A stretch of 64,000 nucleotides of DNA from Planctomycetota bacterium (GTDB taxonomy: Bacteria; Planctomycetota; Planctomycetia; Gemmatales; HRBIN36): positions 124,001 through 188,000 of the forward strand of contig JACTMY010000004.1 of assembly GCA_014584395.1 (NCBI GenBank), read 5' to 3'. The position numbers and the translations under genes are program-made. Below, in pieces: positions 34,782 to 43,336 of the stretch. The notes under the pieces are model-generated. The model saw only the letters and a program-made list of their open reading frames with translations, did not search any database and was not told where the DNA came from. The first letter of the stretch is position 1; each line of letters opens with the position of its first letter.

Positions 34782-35759
34782 ATGGATACATCGCTATTTA
34801 GTGACCTGTTACCCGTGGTGGTGGCCTTTGTCTTGCCCCTCGGGCTGCTCTTTTTGGTCCTGACCCTCTTCTCGAAGCGGAATACTCAGGCGGAAGAACG
34901 GTTGGCCCGCTTGAATCGGCCCGTTTCAATGATGGATATCGAACCGCCTTCGTCTGGTGGATTGGACCACAAGATGAAGGACATCATCGACCGCTTTTCA
35001 GGTCTGGCCAAACCTCTGCAACCAAAATCGGAATTTGAAGTTTCCCAGCTTCGCCAAAGACTCGCCAATGGAGGGTTCCGCTCGGAAAAGGCTGTCCAGG
35101 TCTATTTGGGCATTCGTTTTGCCTCGATGTTGCTGGGCTTTGCCGTGCTGGCCTCCCTGATCCCGGTCTATTGGACGGGGAACGTCATGGACCTTTTCCA
35201 AGGGGGAGCTGGAATCATCCTGTCCGTAACCCTGGCTTTGGGGTTGTTCGCCCCGGAATGGATTCTCAGTTACATCATCTCCAAGCGAAAAGAAGCGATT
35301 TTTTTGGCTTTGCCCGATGTTCTTGATCTGATGGTGGTTTGCGTCGAATCTGGGCTAGGTTTGGACGCCGCCATGCGGAAAGTTTGCGAAGAAATGAAGG
35401 ACCATCACCCCGTAATTACCGAAGAAATAAATATAGCGAACTTCCAGCTTCAGATGGGGCGTCCCAAACGGGATGTATTGCATGACTTGGGGGTTCGCAC
35501 CGGCGTGGATGACATGAGAAGCTTGGCAGCCGTGTTAATTCAGGCCGACCGTTTTGGGTCAAGCGTGGCTCAGGCGTTGCGCGTGCAATCCGATTCTTTG
35601 CGAACTCGGCGCCGCCAAATTGCCGAAGAAAAAGCAGCCAAGACGGCGGTCAAACTGATTTTCCCGCTCGTGTTGTTCATCTTCCCGGGTATTTTCATCG
35701 TGTTAGCGGGACCCGCGGCGATCCAAATCCAGGAACAGCTCCTGGGGACGCCCATGTAA
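34782..35759 (+). CDS. tadC: Tad inner-membrane platform protein TadC
   Basis: The 325-residue protein is the second T2SSF platform protein: an N-terminal helix (LLPVVVAFVLPLGLLFLVLTLF), two central helices, the T2SSF domain (ALPDVLDLMVVCVESGLGLDAAMRKVCEEMK ... QADRFGSSVAQALRVQSDSLRTRRRQIAEEKAAK) and a C-terminal helix (LIFPLVLFIFPGIFIVLAGPAAI). The AEEKAAKTAVKLIFPL segment is typical of TadC. A TTG at 34776 is in frame, but GAGGAG sits 8 bases before ATG 34782. TadB and TadC probably form a heteromeric platform. Confidence 0.93.
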   Translation: MDTSLFSDLLPVVVAFVLPLGLLFLVLTLFSKRNTQAEERLARLNRPVSMMDIEPPSSGGLDHKMKDIIDRFSGLAKPLQPKSEFEVSQLRQRLANGGFRSEKAVQVYLGIRFASMLLGFAVLASLIPVYWTGNVMDLFQGGAGIILSVTLALGLFAPEWILSYIISKRKEAIFLALPDVLDLMVVCVESGLGLDAAMRKVCEEMKDHHPVITEEINIANFQLQMGRPKRDVLHDLGVRTGVDDMRSLAAVLIQADRFGSSVAQALRVQSDSLRTRRRQIAEEKAAKTAVKLIFPLVLFIFPGIFIVLAGPAAIQIQEQLLGTPM

Positions 35760-35905
35760 GCGGTTGATCAGGAGATCAGCCCGATATAGTCCGCGACGCT
35801 CCGACGGACGCGGTGCCATGTGAACTCAAGCACACTCCGCCAGTTGGGGCAAACATGAGGTTTGCCCGGCGGTCAGTGGGAGACAATCAAGGAGGATTGG
35901 TGATC

Positions 35906-36541
35906 ATGACCCTCAAGTCCAAGAATGCCATCCTGGCGGGCGTGTTGGCGACCGGGATGGTCTCCTTAACCGGTTGCGTGGGAACCTACAGCGACATCGT
36001 CGATCCCTGCTATCCGGATCGATACAACTGCATGGCCCGGGAAACGGTCATTGTGCCGCAAACCACCATGGCCGAGAATGGCACGGCCTTGGAACAAACC
36101 GTTTACAATTACCACTTCCGTGAAGGCAGCGATGAATTGCTGCCTGGCGGGAAATCGCTGCTGATTCGCCTGGCGCGCCGCCGTCCCCAACCGGACACGC
36201 GCATCTATGTGCAAGCGACCAATGATGAATCTGTGCTGGGGAATCGCAATCTAGAAGAAATCGGCGCTAAGCGAAAGGAACTCAACGAAAAGCGGGTTGC
36301 CGCAGTGGCCGAGTTCCTCAAGGCCATTCGTCCCGACGTGGGCTTCACGATCGCCGTGCATGACCCGAGCAAGATCGGCATCTTCTCTGAAGAAGCTCGC
36401 TCCGCCATTAGCGACATGCACAGTTCCGCGACCGGCAACATGCAGCTTCAAGGGCCTGGAGGTGTTGCCGCGGGCGGCGGTGGCGGCGGCGAACAGGGCG
36501 GTGGCGGACAAGGCGGCGGTGGTGGTGGAGCGCCTCGCTAA
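35906..36541 (+). CDS. Gly-tailed lipoprotein with OmpA-like core, Tad locus
   Basis: The 211-residue protein has a lipoprotein signal (MTLKSKNAILAGVLATGMVSLTGC, lipobox LTGC), a core that weakly resembles OmpA/MotB-type peptidoglycan-binding folds (YNYHFREGSDELLPGGKSLLIRLARRRPQPDTRIYVQAT ... RKELNEKRVAAVAEFLKAI), and a C-terminal run of Gly with a few Gln. AAGGAGG precedes; ATG 35906 matches the signal peptide, GTG 35900 is possible. It resembles the lipoprotein at 49520 in having a lipobox, a similar core and a Gly-rich tail. It may connect the secretin to the cell wall. A terminator follows, closing this transcript. Confidence 0.72.
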   Translation: MTLKSKNAILAGVLATGMVSLTGCVGTYSDIVDPCYPDRYNCMARETVIVPQTTMAENGTALEQTVYNYHFREGSDELLPGGKSLLIRLARRRPQPDTRIYVQATNDESVLGNRNLEEIGAKRKELNEKRVAAVAEFLKAIRPDVGFTIAVHDPSKIGIFSEEARSAISDMHSSATGNMQLQGPGGVAAGGGGGGEQGGGGQGGGGGGAPR

Positions 36542-36578
36542 AAGCCAAGGACTTTTACGTCAATCAAAATATTCCTAT

Positions 36579-36616
36579 GCCCCGTGCGGAAATTTCGCGC
36601 GGGGCTGTGTTTTTTT
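36579..36616 (+). terminator. Intrinsic terminator after tadC/lipoprotein
   Basis: GCCCCGTGCG (36579-36588) pairs with CGCGCGGGGC (36596-36605), 10 bp with one wobble and a 7-base loop, followed by TGTG and seven T up to 36616. It lies 38 bp after the lipoprotein stop. Confidence 0.88.
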
Positions 36617-36663
36617 CAAAATATGTTATGATGGTGAGGTAGGATGTTAATGGGGAGTTCCAC

Positions 36664-36957
36664 ATGAAGATAAAGCAGTTATGGTTTGGTTGGCTGGTCC
36701 TTGGCTTGCTATTACTAGCGCCGCCACGCTGGCCAGCCGCCGAACTCATCGCTTCTCATCGGTCCTCTTCCTCGTCGGTGACGATGAACCCTGTAGCCGT
36801 CATGAGTCTTTATGGAGGCTTTTGGGATTGGTGGGATGACACCAAACAGTGGTTCTCTCAACAAGCTTCGAATCGCACCCGCGTCGTCCAATTTGGATTG
36901 GCGGGAATGGTGATTGCGCTTTTTATCCTTTGGAGTGCCAGTCAGCGGAAGCGATAA
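36664..36957 (+). CDS. Small protein with signal peptide and one membrane helix
   Basis: The 97-residue protein has an N-terminal hydrophobic segment (LWFGWLVLGLLLLAPPRWPAAE, probably a cleaved signal), a short polar middle rich in Ser and Trp (GGFWDWWDDTKQWFSQQ) and a C-terminal helix (VVQFGLAGMVIALFILW) with a basic end. GGGGAG precedes the ATG. It lies between the Tad core and the AAA ATPase gene. It is not a Flp pilin: there is no G/E cleavage motif before a hydrophobic stretch. Function unknown; a small Tad accessory protein is possible. Confidence 0.62.
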   Translation: MKIKQLWFGWLVLGLLLLAPPRWPAAELIASHRSSSSSVTMNPVAVMSLYGGFWDWWDDTKQWFSQQASNRTRVVQFGLAGMVIALFILWSASQRKR

Positions 36958-37058
36958 TCCTAATCGCGGAAGAATGATCCGAGCAGTGATCCTTCAACGC
37001 GCCTAGTCCTGGGCCTTTTGACGATACCCGCAGCAGCAACTTTAGATGGGCCGATGTC

Positions 37059-38447
37059 ATGTCACAATTCAATTCCCGCAACGCCGTTTCCCTGGCCGCA
37101 CTCGCTAACAAAAACGCCATGATGGATTGGGATACCTCCGACATGCCGGAGGCGCCATCCACGCCGGAAACCCTGAAAGAGGCGGGCCTCACTCTCAGCT
37201 TTCTCAATGACATGTTGTTGCGGTCGCTGCTTATTCGCGGCACCATGCTGGGAATCGACCTGTGCAAACTGTTGTGCTTACCCTTCCGCGTTCTGCAAGA
37301 TTCGCTTGAATTTCTGAAGGCCGAAAAGTGCATCGAAGTGACGGGCGGCGACTTGATCGGCCAGGTCTCCTATCGGTTCACGCTCACAGATTTGGGCCGC
37401 ACGCGCGCCCAGGCAGCGTTCAAAATGTGCAGTTACATCGGCCCCGCGCCGGTGCCGCTCGAAGATTACGTCGAGCAGGCCTACCGCCAGGCGGTCACGG
37501 GCATCCATTGCACCCCGGAAACTCTGCGCATCAGTTTCACTCACTTGGTTGTGCCCGACGACCTGTTCATGGCCATTGGTCCCGCCGTCGTCAGCGGCAA
37601 GTCCATCTTCATCTATGGCCCGCCCGGCAACGGCAAAACGGCCATGGCCACGGCCATCGGCGACTTCATGAACCGCAGCGGCGGGTCGATCTACGTCCCC
37701 TATTCCTTCCATGCCGACGGCGGCATCGTCACCGTCTACGATCCCACCATTCACCAACTCGCCGATGACCCGGCCAATGAGCGAATCGACGACAACGAAG
37801 CCACGATTCGCCGCCTGCTCAACACCAACACGGTTGATGCGCGCTGGGTCCGCATTCGCCGGCCGGTCGTGATCACGGGTGGTGAATTGAACCTGGACAT
37901 GCTCGACTTGCGCTACAATACCGACGCCAACTTCTACCAGGCGCCGCTGCACGTCAAAGCCAATGGCGGCGTCTTCCTCATCGACGATTTCGGCCGGCAA
38001 TTGGTCAGCCCCAAGGAGTTGCTCAATCGTTGGATTCTGCCCCTGGAAAACCGCCACGATTACCTGACCCTGGCCACAGGCAAGAAGATCGAAGTCCCCT
38101 TTGAACAGCTCATCATCTTCTCCACGAATTTGGATCCCAAGGACCTGGTCGATGACGCCTTCTTGCGGCGTATTCGCCACAAAGTGGCCATCAACGCTCC
38201 CGCCCGGGAAGTCTATACCAAAATCTTTGAGATGAACTGCAAGCGGCTGGGCATGAACTCCAGTCCCGAGGCCATCGATTACCTCTATGACCGGTATTAC
38301 GACCGGGGTCGGTCGCCGCGTGCCAGCGATTGTCGAGATTTATTGGAGATTGTGCAGGCGATTTGCCGATATAGAAAACAGCCTGTGCGCCTGACGCCGC
38401 AACTCGTTGCGGAAGCCGCTGGACAGTTCATCGCCGAATTTCAATAA
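37059..38447 (+). CDS. AAA ATPase with N-terminal winged helix, Tad-associated
   Basis: The 462-residue protein has an N-terminal helical/winged-helix-like region (about 40-115, DLCKLLCLPFRVLQDSLEFLKAEKCIEVTGGD ... YRFTLTDLG), then an AAA-type ATPase domain with Walker A GPPGNGKTA (187-195), Walker B-like GGVFLIDDFGRQ and a sensor segment IIFSTNLDPKDLVDDAFLRRI with an Arg finger candidate. The C-terminal part is a helical lid. It resembles MoxR-like or zeta-free AAA proteins rather than secretion ATPases. In planctomycetes similar genes occur beside Tad clusters; I infer a role in assembly or regulation of the pilus. No membrane helix is present. Confidence 0.8.
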   Translation: MSQFNSRNAVSLAALANKNAMMDWDTSDMPEAPSTPETLKEAGLTLSFLNDMLLRSLLIRGTMLGIDLCKLLCLPFRVLQDSLEFLKAEKCIEVTGGDLIGQVSYRFTLTDLGRTRAQAAFKMCSYIGPAPVPLEDYVEQAYRQAVTGIHCTPETLRISFTHLVVPDDLFMAIGPAVVSGKSIFIYGPPGNGKTAMATAIGDFMNRSGGSIYVPYSFHADGGIVTVYDPTIHQLADDPANERIDDNEATIRRLLNTNTVDARWVRIRRPVVITGGELNLDMLDLRYNTDANFYQAPLHVKANGGVFLIDDFGRQLVSPKELLNRWILPLENRHDYLTLATGKKIEVPFEQLIIFSTNLDPKDLVDDAFLRRIRHKVAINAPAREVYTKIFEMNCKRLGMNSSPEAIDYLYDRYYDRGRSPRASDCRDLLEIVQAICRYRKQPVRLTPQLVAEAAGQFIAEFQ

Positions 38448-38669
38448 AGCTCGGTGGACTGGGGCAATGGGGGAAGCCAGCCCGGCGGCGAACCTTGGTG
38501 AAACGCATTACTCCTTCCACAAACGGTGTGGACCGCATTTACCAGTCGCGCCAGGCCACGGCTGGACCGTGGGATCGCGCGGCAGCGATGAGGTTACTCA
38601 AGTCCAAGCGCAGCGCCCTACCACGATCCACGAGACCAGTCGATCAGCCATGCAATAGGCCAAACGGCC

Positions 38670-39536
38670 ATGGGGGCAAGGATGCGCCGGCAATGGGTGG
38701 GAATGGTGTTATTGAGCGGCTTGGCCTTCTCCCTGGGGTGCACCCGGCATCAAACGCTCGTGCCCCCGAATATGAATCTCGGGCCGGAGTATCAGTCCAG
38801 CACAACTAACACGGCCACCTCCGTCATTCCCGATCTGCCCGGCAAGCCCAAGACGCCCCAGGCCAGCACTTGCATCGCGTTCGGCGACTGGATGATCACC
38901 GCTGGCGACAACGCCCGCAATCACGCCCACAAGGCGGCCTCCGACGAACAACGGCAGCAATTCCTCGATCAGTCCAGCCGCTGTTACGAAAACGCCAAGC
39001 AGCTATATCATCAGGCCCTCAAGCTCGACGCCAAGGATATGCGCGCTTATCTTGGATTGGCCAAGCTAGCCCAGTATGAAAAGCGTTTTGACCAGGCCAA
39101 TGAGCACTATCAACGCGTGCTCAAGGAATACCCCAAGGACGCTTCTATTTGGTTCGAATACGGGCTGTGTCTGGCCAAGCAGAAACAGTGGAATGAGTCT
39201 TTGGAATGCATGCAAAAGGCGTGTCAACTGGACGGCAAGAACACGAATTATACCTCGCAATATGCTTGGGCCTTGGCTCGCGTCGGACGCTTCGAGGAAA
39301 GTTGGAACCTATTCCGCGGCCTCTACGGCGATGGCCCGGCTTACCTCCGAGTCGCCCAGATGGCCATGCACCTCGGTCAATGGGATAAGAGCAAACACTT
39401 TGCTCAATTAGCGCTTCAAATCGATCCTGAATTGGCGCAGGCTCGCGAATTGCTCATTCATTTGAACAATCCGGCCGCGCAAGCCGAAGCGCAGTCCGCC
39501 ATTCAGCAGATTCAATACGTTCCACCACCCCATTAA
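38670..39536 (+). CDS. TPR lipoprotein, TadD-like
   Basis: The 288-residue protein has a lipoprotein signal (MRRQWVGMVLLSGLAFSLGC, lipobox FSLGC) followed by about five tetratricopeptide repeats (YENAKQLYHQALKLDAKDMRAYLGLAKLAQYEKRFDQANEHYQRVLKEYPKDASIWFEYGLCLAKQKQWNESLECMQKACQLDGK and so on). TadD-type TPR lipoproteins help assemble the Tad secretin. The start could be ATG 38670 or ATG 38682; the latter gives the tighter signal peptide. The 222 bp before it hold no gene I can support. It is the last gene of the Tad locus and converges with hemH. A paralogue lies at 50200. Confidence 0.85.
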   Translation: MGARMRRQWVGMVLLSGLAFSLGCTRHQTLVPPNMNLGPEYQSSTTNTATSVIPDLPGKPKTPQASTCIAFGDWMITAGDNARNHAHKAASDEQRQQFLDQSSRCYENAKQLYHQALKLDAKDMRAYLGLAKLAQYEKRFDQANEHYQRVLKEYPKDASIWFEYGLCLAKQKQWNESLECMQKACQLDGKNTNYTSQYAWALARVGRFEESWNLFRGLYGDGPAYLRVAQMAMHLGQWDKSKHFAQLALQIDPELAQARELLIHLNNPAAQAEAQSAIQQIQYVPPPH

Positions 39537-39544
39537 TGCCGGGG

Positions 39545-40591
39545 CTAGGTCGGTTGGGGGACTTCTTGGTCCGGCGTCCATTGAGCAGATTCGAAGTTGA
39601 CGCCGCCGCGCCAAGCAGGCTCCTCATGCGTTTCCCGGACCAAGCGTGCCATTCCCTGAATCCAGCGTGGATCGTCGTTCAAGCAGGGACAGCGATGCAG
39701 CCATCCGCCTCCGGCTTCGGCGAAGACGACGGCGGCCTCGTGCCCGATTTCATCGATGGTCTCGAGGCAATCGGTCGTGAAGCCTGGCGTCGCCACGAAG
39801 ACGCGGCGGCGACCCTGCCGCGCCAGTTCCTTCAGTTTCTCTTCCGTGTAGGGGCCTAGCCACTTGTCTCGGCCAAAGAGGCTTTGATAGGTTCTGGACC
39901 ATGCACCCTTAGGCCAACCCGCGTCGGCGACGAGGGCCTGCGTGGTGCGCTCCACGTGCGTGGCGTAGGGATCGCCTTTCTGGGCGTAACGCCGAGGGAT
40001 GCCGTGATACGAAAGCAAGTAATAATCGGGAAGATCGGGGCATTGGCTCAGGGATTCTCGCAAGAGGGCAGCCATCGGGCCGAGGAAGGCGGGGTGGTCG
40101 TAATACGGCGGCACTACTTTGATCGCGGGGATGCGCCGCTCTTTCATCAATGCCAGGAACAAGCCATCGAGGGCTGAGGCGGTCGTTGTCGCCGAATACT
40201 GCGGATACATGGGCAGCGCCACGATGGTCTCCACACCGTCGCGCACCAACTCCGGAACGACCTCCCGGAGGTTGGGTTGACCGTATCGCATGCCCAGGCG
40301 AACCAGCCAATCGGACCCTAAGGCTTGCTGCAACAGGTCGACTTGCCGCTGCGAATAATGCAGCAAGGGCATGCCCGTTTCCGGCGACCAAATGCGGCGG
40401 TACTTGGCGGCCGACTGCGCAGGCCGCGTGCGCAAAATGACGCCATGCAGCAGCAGCCACCATAAGAAGCGATTGGCTTCGATAATGCGGCGATCAGACA
40501 AAAATTCCGCCAGATAGCGGCGCACGGCCGGAACGGAGGCGTCGTCGGGCGTGCCAAGCTGCAGGATAAGAACGGCTTTGCGTGGTTTCAT
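39545..40591 (-). CDS. hemH: Ferrochelatase
   Basis: The 348-residue protein matches ferrochelatase: AVLILQLGTPDDAS, LSDRRIIE, ALPMYPQYSATTTAS, YYLLSYHGIPRRYAQKGDPY with the metal-binding His196, WSRTYQSLFGRDKWLGPYTEE and PGFTTDCLETIDEIG with the catalytic Glu281. It inserts ferrous iron into protoporphyrin IX, the last step of protohaem synthesis, or coproporphyrin in the alternative pathway. ATG 40591 places MKPRKAVLILQLG at the usual position; a longer in-frame start at 40660 is possible. It is the last gene of the minus-strand cluster with aguA and aguB; the link between them is probably only positional. Confidence 0.95.
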   Translation of the reverse strand: MKPRKAVLILQLGTPDDASVPAVRRYLAEFLSDRRIIEANRFLWWLLLHGVILRTRPAQSAAKYRRIWSPETGMPLLHYSQRQVDLLQQALGSDWLVRLGMRYGQPNLREVVPELVRDGVETIVALPMYPQYSATTTASALDGLFLALMKERRIPAIKVVPPYYDHPAFLGPMAALLRESLSQCPDLPDYYLLSYHGIPRRYAQKGDPYATHVERTTQALVADAGWPKGAWSRTYQSLFGRDKWLGPYTEEKLKELARQGRRRVFVATPGFTTDCLETIDEIGHEAAVVFAEAGGGWLHRCPCLNDDPRWIQGMARLVRETHEEPAWRGGVNFESAQWTPDQEVPQPT

Positions 40592-40702
40592 GCTGATCGT
40601 CTTGGTCCCGTGATGCAGGGGAAGCTTATCGGACCGATCCATCTCAGGGGGTTCAACCATTATACAACCGGCGACCCTGGATGCGGACAACCTTCCCGCG
40701 AA

Positions 40703-41749
40703 TCAACCCAAGGCGGGTTGCTGCATCGTCATGCAATGGAGCGTGCCCAAGCCCCAGACTAAATCCAGGGCGTGAATGCCCACGATGCGCCGCTCCGGAA
40801 ACGCTTCGGCTAATAGGTTCAGCACGCGCCGATCGTTCGGGTCATTGAACGTGGGAACCAACACGAGGCCATTGGCGATATAAAAATTGGCATAGCTGGC
40901 TGGCAGCCGCTGCCCATCGAAATAGACTGGTTTGGGCATGGGCAGGGAAATGACGCGCAGCGGTTCGCCATCGGCATTGGTTTGTCCTTGCAAACGCTCC
41001 AAATTCTCGCGGAGGGGTTCATAATTTTCATCCGCGGGGTCATCTTCCACGGCCAGGAGAACGGTTTGCCGATCAACAAACCGGGCCAAGTCGTCCACGT
41101 GGCCGTGTGTGTCGTCGCCGACGATGCCGCGCTGGAGCCAGATCACCTTGCGAATGCCCATGGCCTGGGCCAGGACCGATTCGTAATCCTCGCGGGTCAT
41201 GCCCGGGTTGCGGCATTGGACGGAGCTAAGCAGGCACTCTTCCGAGGTCAGCACGGTGCCTGCGCCATTGCCGTCGATGCTGCCCCCTTCCAGAACGACG
41301 GGCTGTCCCTTGAACTGCGGCGACTCAACCCCCGCATCGGTCCAATCCGCCATGGCTCGTCCTGCTTCCTCGTCCTGCTCCCAGTTTTCATATTTGGCCC
41401 ATGCGTTGAACCGCCATTTGACGGCCAACGCTTGTCCGGCCTGGTCGATCCAAAGGGGACCGAAATCACGCGTCCACACCCGATCCGTGGGCAAGGGGAC
41501 GAACTCGATGCTAGCGCCATCGGCCTCCATCCCGCAGCGGCGCAGGGCGCTGACCGCCGCCAGATGGCTATGCTCGCTGACCAGCACTTTGACCTTTTCA
41601 TGCTGGCGAAGGTGCCCGATGATCGATGCGTAGACCCAAGGAATGGGTTCGAACTTATCGGGCCAATCCGCCTCATTGTGCGGCCAGGCGAGCCACGTGG
41701 CGGCATGAGGTTCCCATTCCGCAGGCCAGCGTCGCTTGTGGGTGGGCAT
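40703..41749 (-). CDS. aguA: Agmatine deiminase
   Basis: The 348-residue protein belongs to the peptidylarginine deiminase/agmatine deiminase family: TWLAWPHNEADWPDKF, RVWTRDFGP, LEGGSIDGNGAGT, GDDTHGHVDDLARF and a C-terminal GTLHCMTMQQP with the nucleophilic Cys339. It hydrolyses agmatine to N-carbamoylputrescine and ammonia. The gene directly downstream of aguB in the same operon, with a 35-bp gap, encodes this first step while aguB encodes the next, so together they make putrescine from agmatine. No arginine decarboxylase gene is in the window. Length typical. Confidence 0.95.
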   Translation of the reverse strand: MPTHKRRWPAEWEPHAATWLAWPHNEADWPDKFEPIPWVYASIIGHLRQHEKVKVLVSEHSHLAAVSALRRCGMEADGASIEFVPLPTDRVWTRDFGPLWIDQAGQALAVKWRFNAWAKYENWEQDEEAGRAMADWTDAGVESPQFKGQPVVLEGGSIDGNGAGTVLTSEECLLSSVQCRNPGMTREDYESVLAQAMGIRKVIWLQRGIVGDDTHGHVDDLARFVDRQTVLLAVEDDPADENYEPLRENLERLQGQTNADGEPLRVISLPMPKPVYFDGQRLPASYANFYIANGLVLVPTFNDPNDRRVLNLLAEAFPERRIVGIHALDLVWGLGTLHCMTMQQPALG

Positions 41750-41784
41750 CAGGGGTTGTCTCCAATCGGATCGTCGGCGAAAGA

Positions 41785-42666
41785 TCAGGAAGGATCGATA
41801 AACCGTTGCGTCAAAGAATGGAAGGCATCAACGCGGCGATCGCGCAGGAAAGGCCAATGACGACGCGTCTCTTCCTGCCGGCTCAGGTCGCATTCGACCA
41901 GGATGACTTCTTCCCGATCATGGCTGGCCCGATACAGCAATCGTCCGAAGGGGTCGTAAACAAAAGAGGCGCCCCAAAACTCCAAACCGCCGTCGGGGGG
42001 GCCTTCATGACCGACGCGATTGACCGTGGCGACAAAAACGCCGTTGGCGATGGCGTGGCCGCGCTGGATCGCCTCCCAGGCTTGATGTTGATCAACGCCA
42101 AACGCCGCTTTCTCCTTTGGATGCCAGCCGATGGCCGTGGGGTAGAAGATGATCTGCGCGCCGGTGAGCGCAGTCAGCCGGGCCGCTTCGGGATACCATT
42201 GATCCCAGCAGATGAGTGTGCCTACCTGGGCTGCGGCCGTCTGGAACGAGCGGAATCCCAAGTCGCCGGGGGTGAAATAGTATTTTTCATAATAGAGCGG
42301 GTCGTCGGGGATGTGCATCTTGCGATAAAGACCCAGCGATTGGCCGTTCTGATCCAGGACCACGACGGTGTTGTGATACAGCCCGGCCTGCCGGCGTTCA
42401 AACAGGGAACCGACGATGACCATGCGCGTCTGCCGAGCGATCGCGCTCAATCGCTGGCTCGTGGGACCGGGGATCGGCTCGGCCAGATCGAACAGGGCAG
42501 GGTCTTCCCTTTGACAAAAATAAGGGGTGCGAAACAGCTCAGGCAGGCAAGCGATCTTGGCGCCCTTGGCGGCCGCTTCGCGCAGCATGGCTTCTGCCTT
42601 GTCGACGTTGGCCTCGGCTTCCGGGCCGCAACGCATCTGGATGAGGGCAATGGGCACGAGGTCCAT
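41785..42666 (-). CDS. aguB: N-carbamoylputrescine amidase
   Basis: The 293-residue nitrilase-superfamily protein has the Glu-Lys-Cys triad: Glu43 in CLPELFRTPYF, Lys in LYRKMHIPDD and Cys in LICWDQWYPEAARLTALTGAQI. The CQREDPALFDLAE and DPLYYEKYYFTPGD segments are typical of N-carbamoylputrescine amidohydrolases. It converts N-carbamoylputrescine to putrescine, CO2 and ammonia. It is 40 bp downstream of rdgB and 35 bp upstream of aguA, consistent with one operon. The call is firm because of the neighbouring agmatine deiminase. Confidence 0.96.
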   Translation of the reverse strand: MDLVPIALIQMRCGPEAEANVDKAEAMLREAAAKGAKIACLPELFRTPYFCQREDPALFDLAEPIPGPTSQRLSAIARQTRMVIVGSLFERRQAGLYHNTVVVLDQNGQSLGLYRKMHIPDDPLYYEKYYFTPGDLGFRSFQTAAAQVGTLICWDQWYPEAARLTALTGAQIIFYPTAIGWHPKEKAAFGVDQHQAWEAIQRGHAIANGVFVATVNRVGHEGPPDGGLEFWGASFVYDPFGRLLYRASHDREEVILVECDLSRQEETRRHWPFLRDRRVDAFHSLTQRFIDPS

Positions 42667-42706
42667 GATGATTCACTCGATGAATAAATAGCCGCTGGGA
42701 ACGCTC

Positions 42707-43336
42707 TCAGCCGGCCCCTGTCGGTTGAGTTGCCTTTAAGCCCATGTGTTCGATGAACTTGGGCCGCATGGCTGAAATGGCTCGAGACCGGTGACTGAGA
42801 ACGCGCTTGACCAGAGGACTCAGTTCGCCAAACGACCGATGATATTCCGGAATGAGGAACAACGGATCGTAACCGAAACCGGCTTGGCCGCGCCGTTCGT
42901 GGAGGAGCTGGCCATGGCATCGCCCTTCGGTCAAGGCCACGACGTCTCCCTTGGGGTTGGCCAAGGCCGCTACACAAACATAATAGGCTTGCCTTTGGTT
43001 GTCGGGGACGATGGCCATTTTTTTCAACAATTTATCGTTGTTCGCTTCGTCGTCGCCATGCGTTCCCGCATAAAGGGCGGAATGCACGCCGGGTTCGCCC
43101 CCCAAGGCAGGGACGACCAGGCCGCTGTCTTCCGCCAAAGTCCATTGCTGACTCTGCCGAGCGACCTCGCTGGCCTTTTTGCGCGCATTTTCCTCGAACG
43201 TCCTGCCATCCTCGTGCACTTCCTTGACCTCGGGATAGTCCGACACGGTTTGCAACAGCAGCGGCAGATCGGCCAACAGGGGCCGCATTTCCTCGACTTT
43301 CTTGCGATTGCGGGTTCCGAGCACCAGCGGGGTCAT
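42707..43336 (-). CDS. rdgB: RdgB/HAM1 XTP/dITP pyrophosphatase
   Basis: The 209-residue protein matches the HAM1 family: LVLGTRNRKKVEEMRPLL, TFEENARKKASEVARQS, AEDSGLVVPALGGEPGVHSALYAG with the metal-binding Asp, and GFGYDPLFLIPEYHRSFGEL. It cleaves non-canonical purine triphosphates (XTP, ITP, dITP) to monophosphates, keeping them out of nucleic acids. Its ATG overlaps the stop of the GT87 gene as ATGA (43333-43336), so translation is coupled. Length typical. Confidence 0.96.
   Translation of the reverse strand: MTPLVLGTRNRKKVEEMRPLLADLPLLLQTVSDYPEVKEVHEDGRTFEENARKKASEVARQSQQWTLAEDSGLVVPALGGEPGVHSALYAGTHGDDEANNDKLLKKMAIVPDNQRQAYYVCVAALANPKGDVVALTEGRCHGQLLHERRGQAGFGYDPLFLIPEYHRSFGELSPLVKRVLSHRSRAISAMRPKFIEHMGLKATQPTGAG

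Noticed and set aside
38495-38809. Plus-strand frame of 104 codons starting with GTG before the TPR lipoprotein
   Set aside because: Overlaps the TPR gene start, Arg/Pro-rich, no ribosome site or motif.
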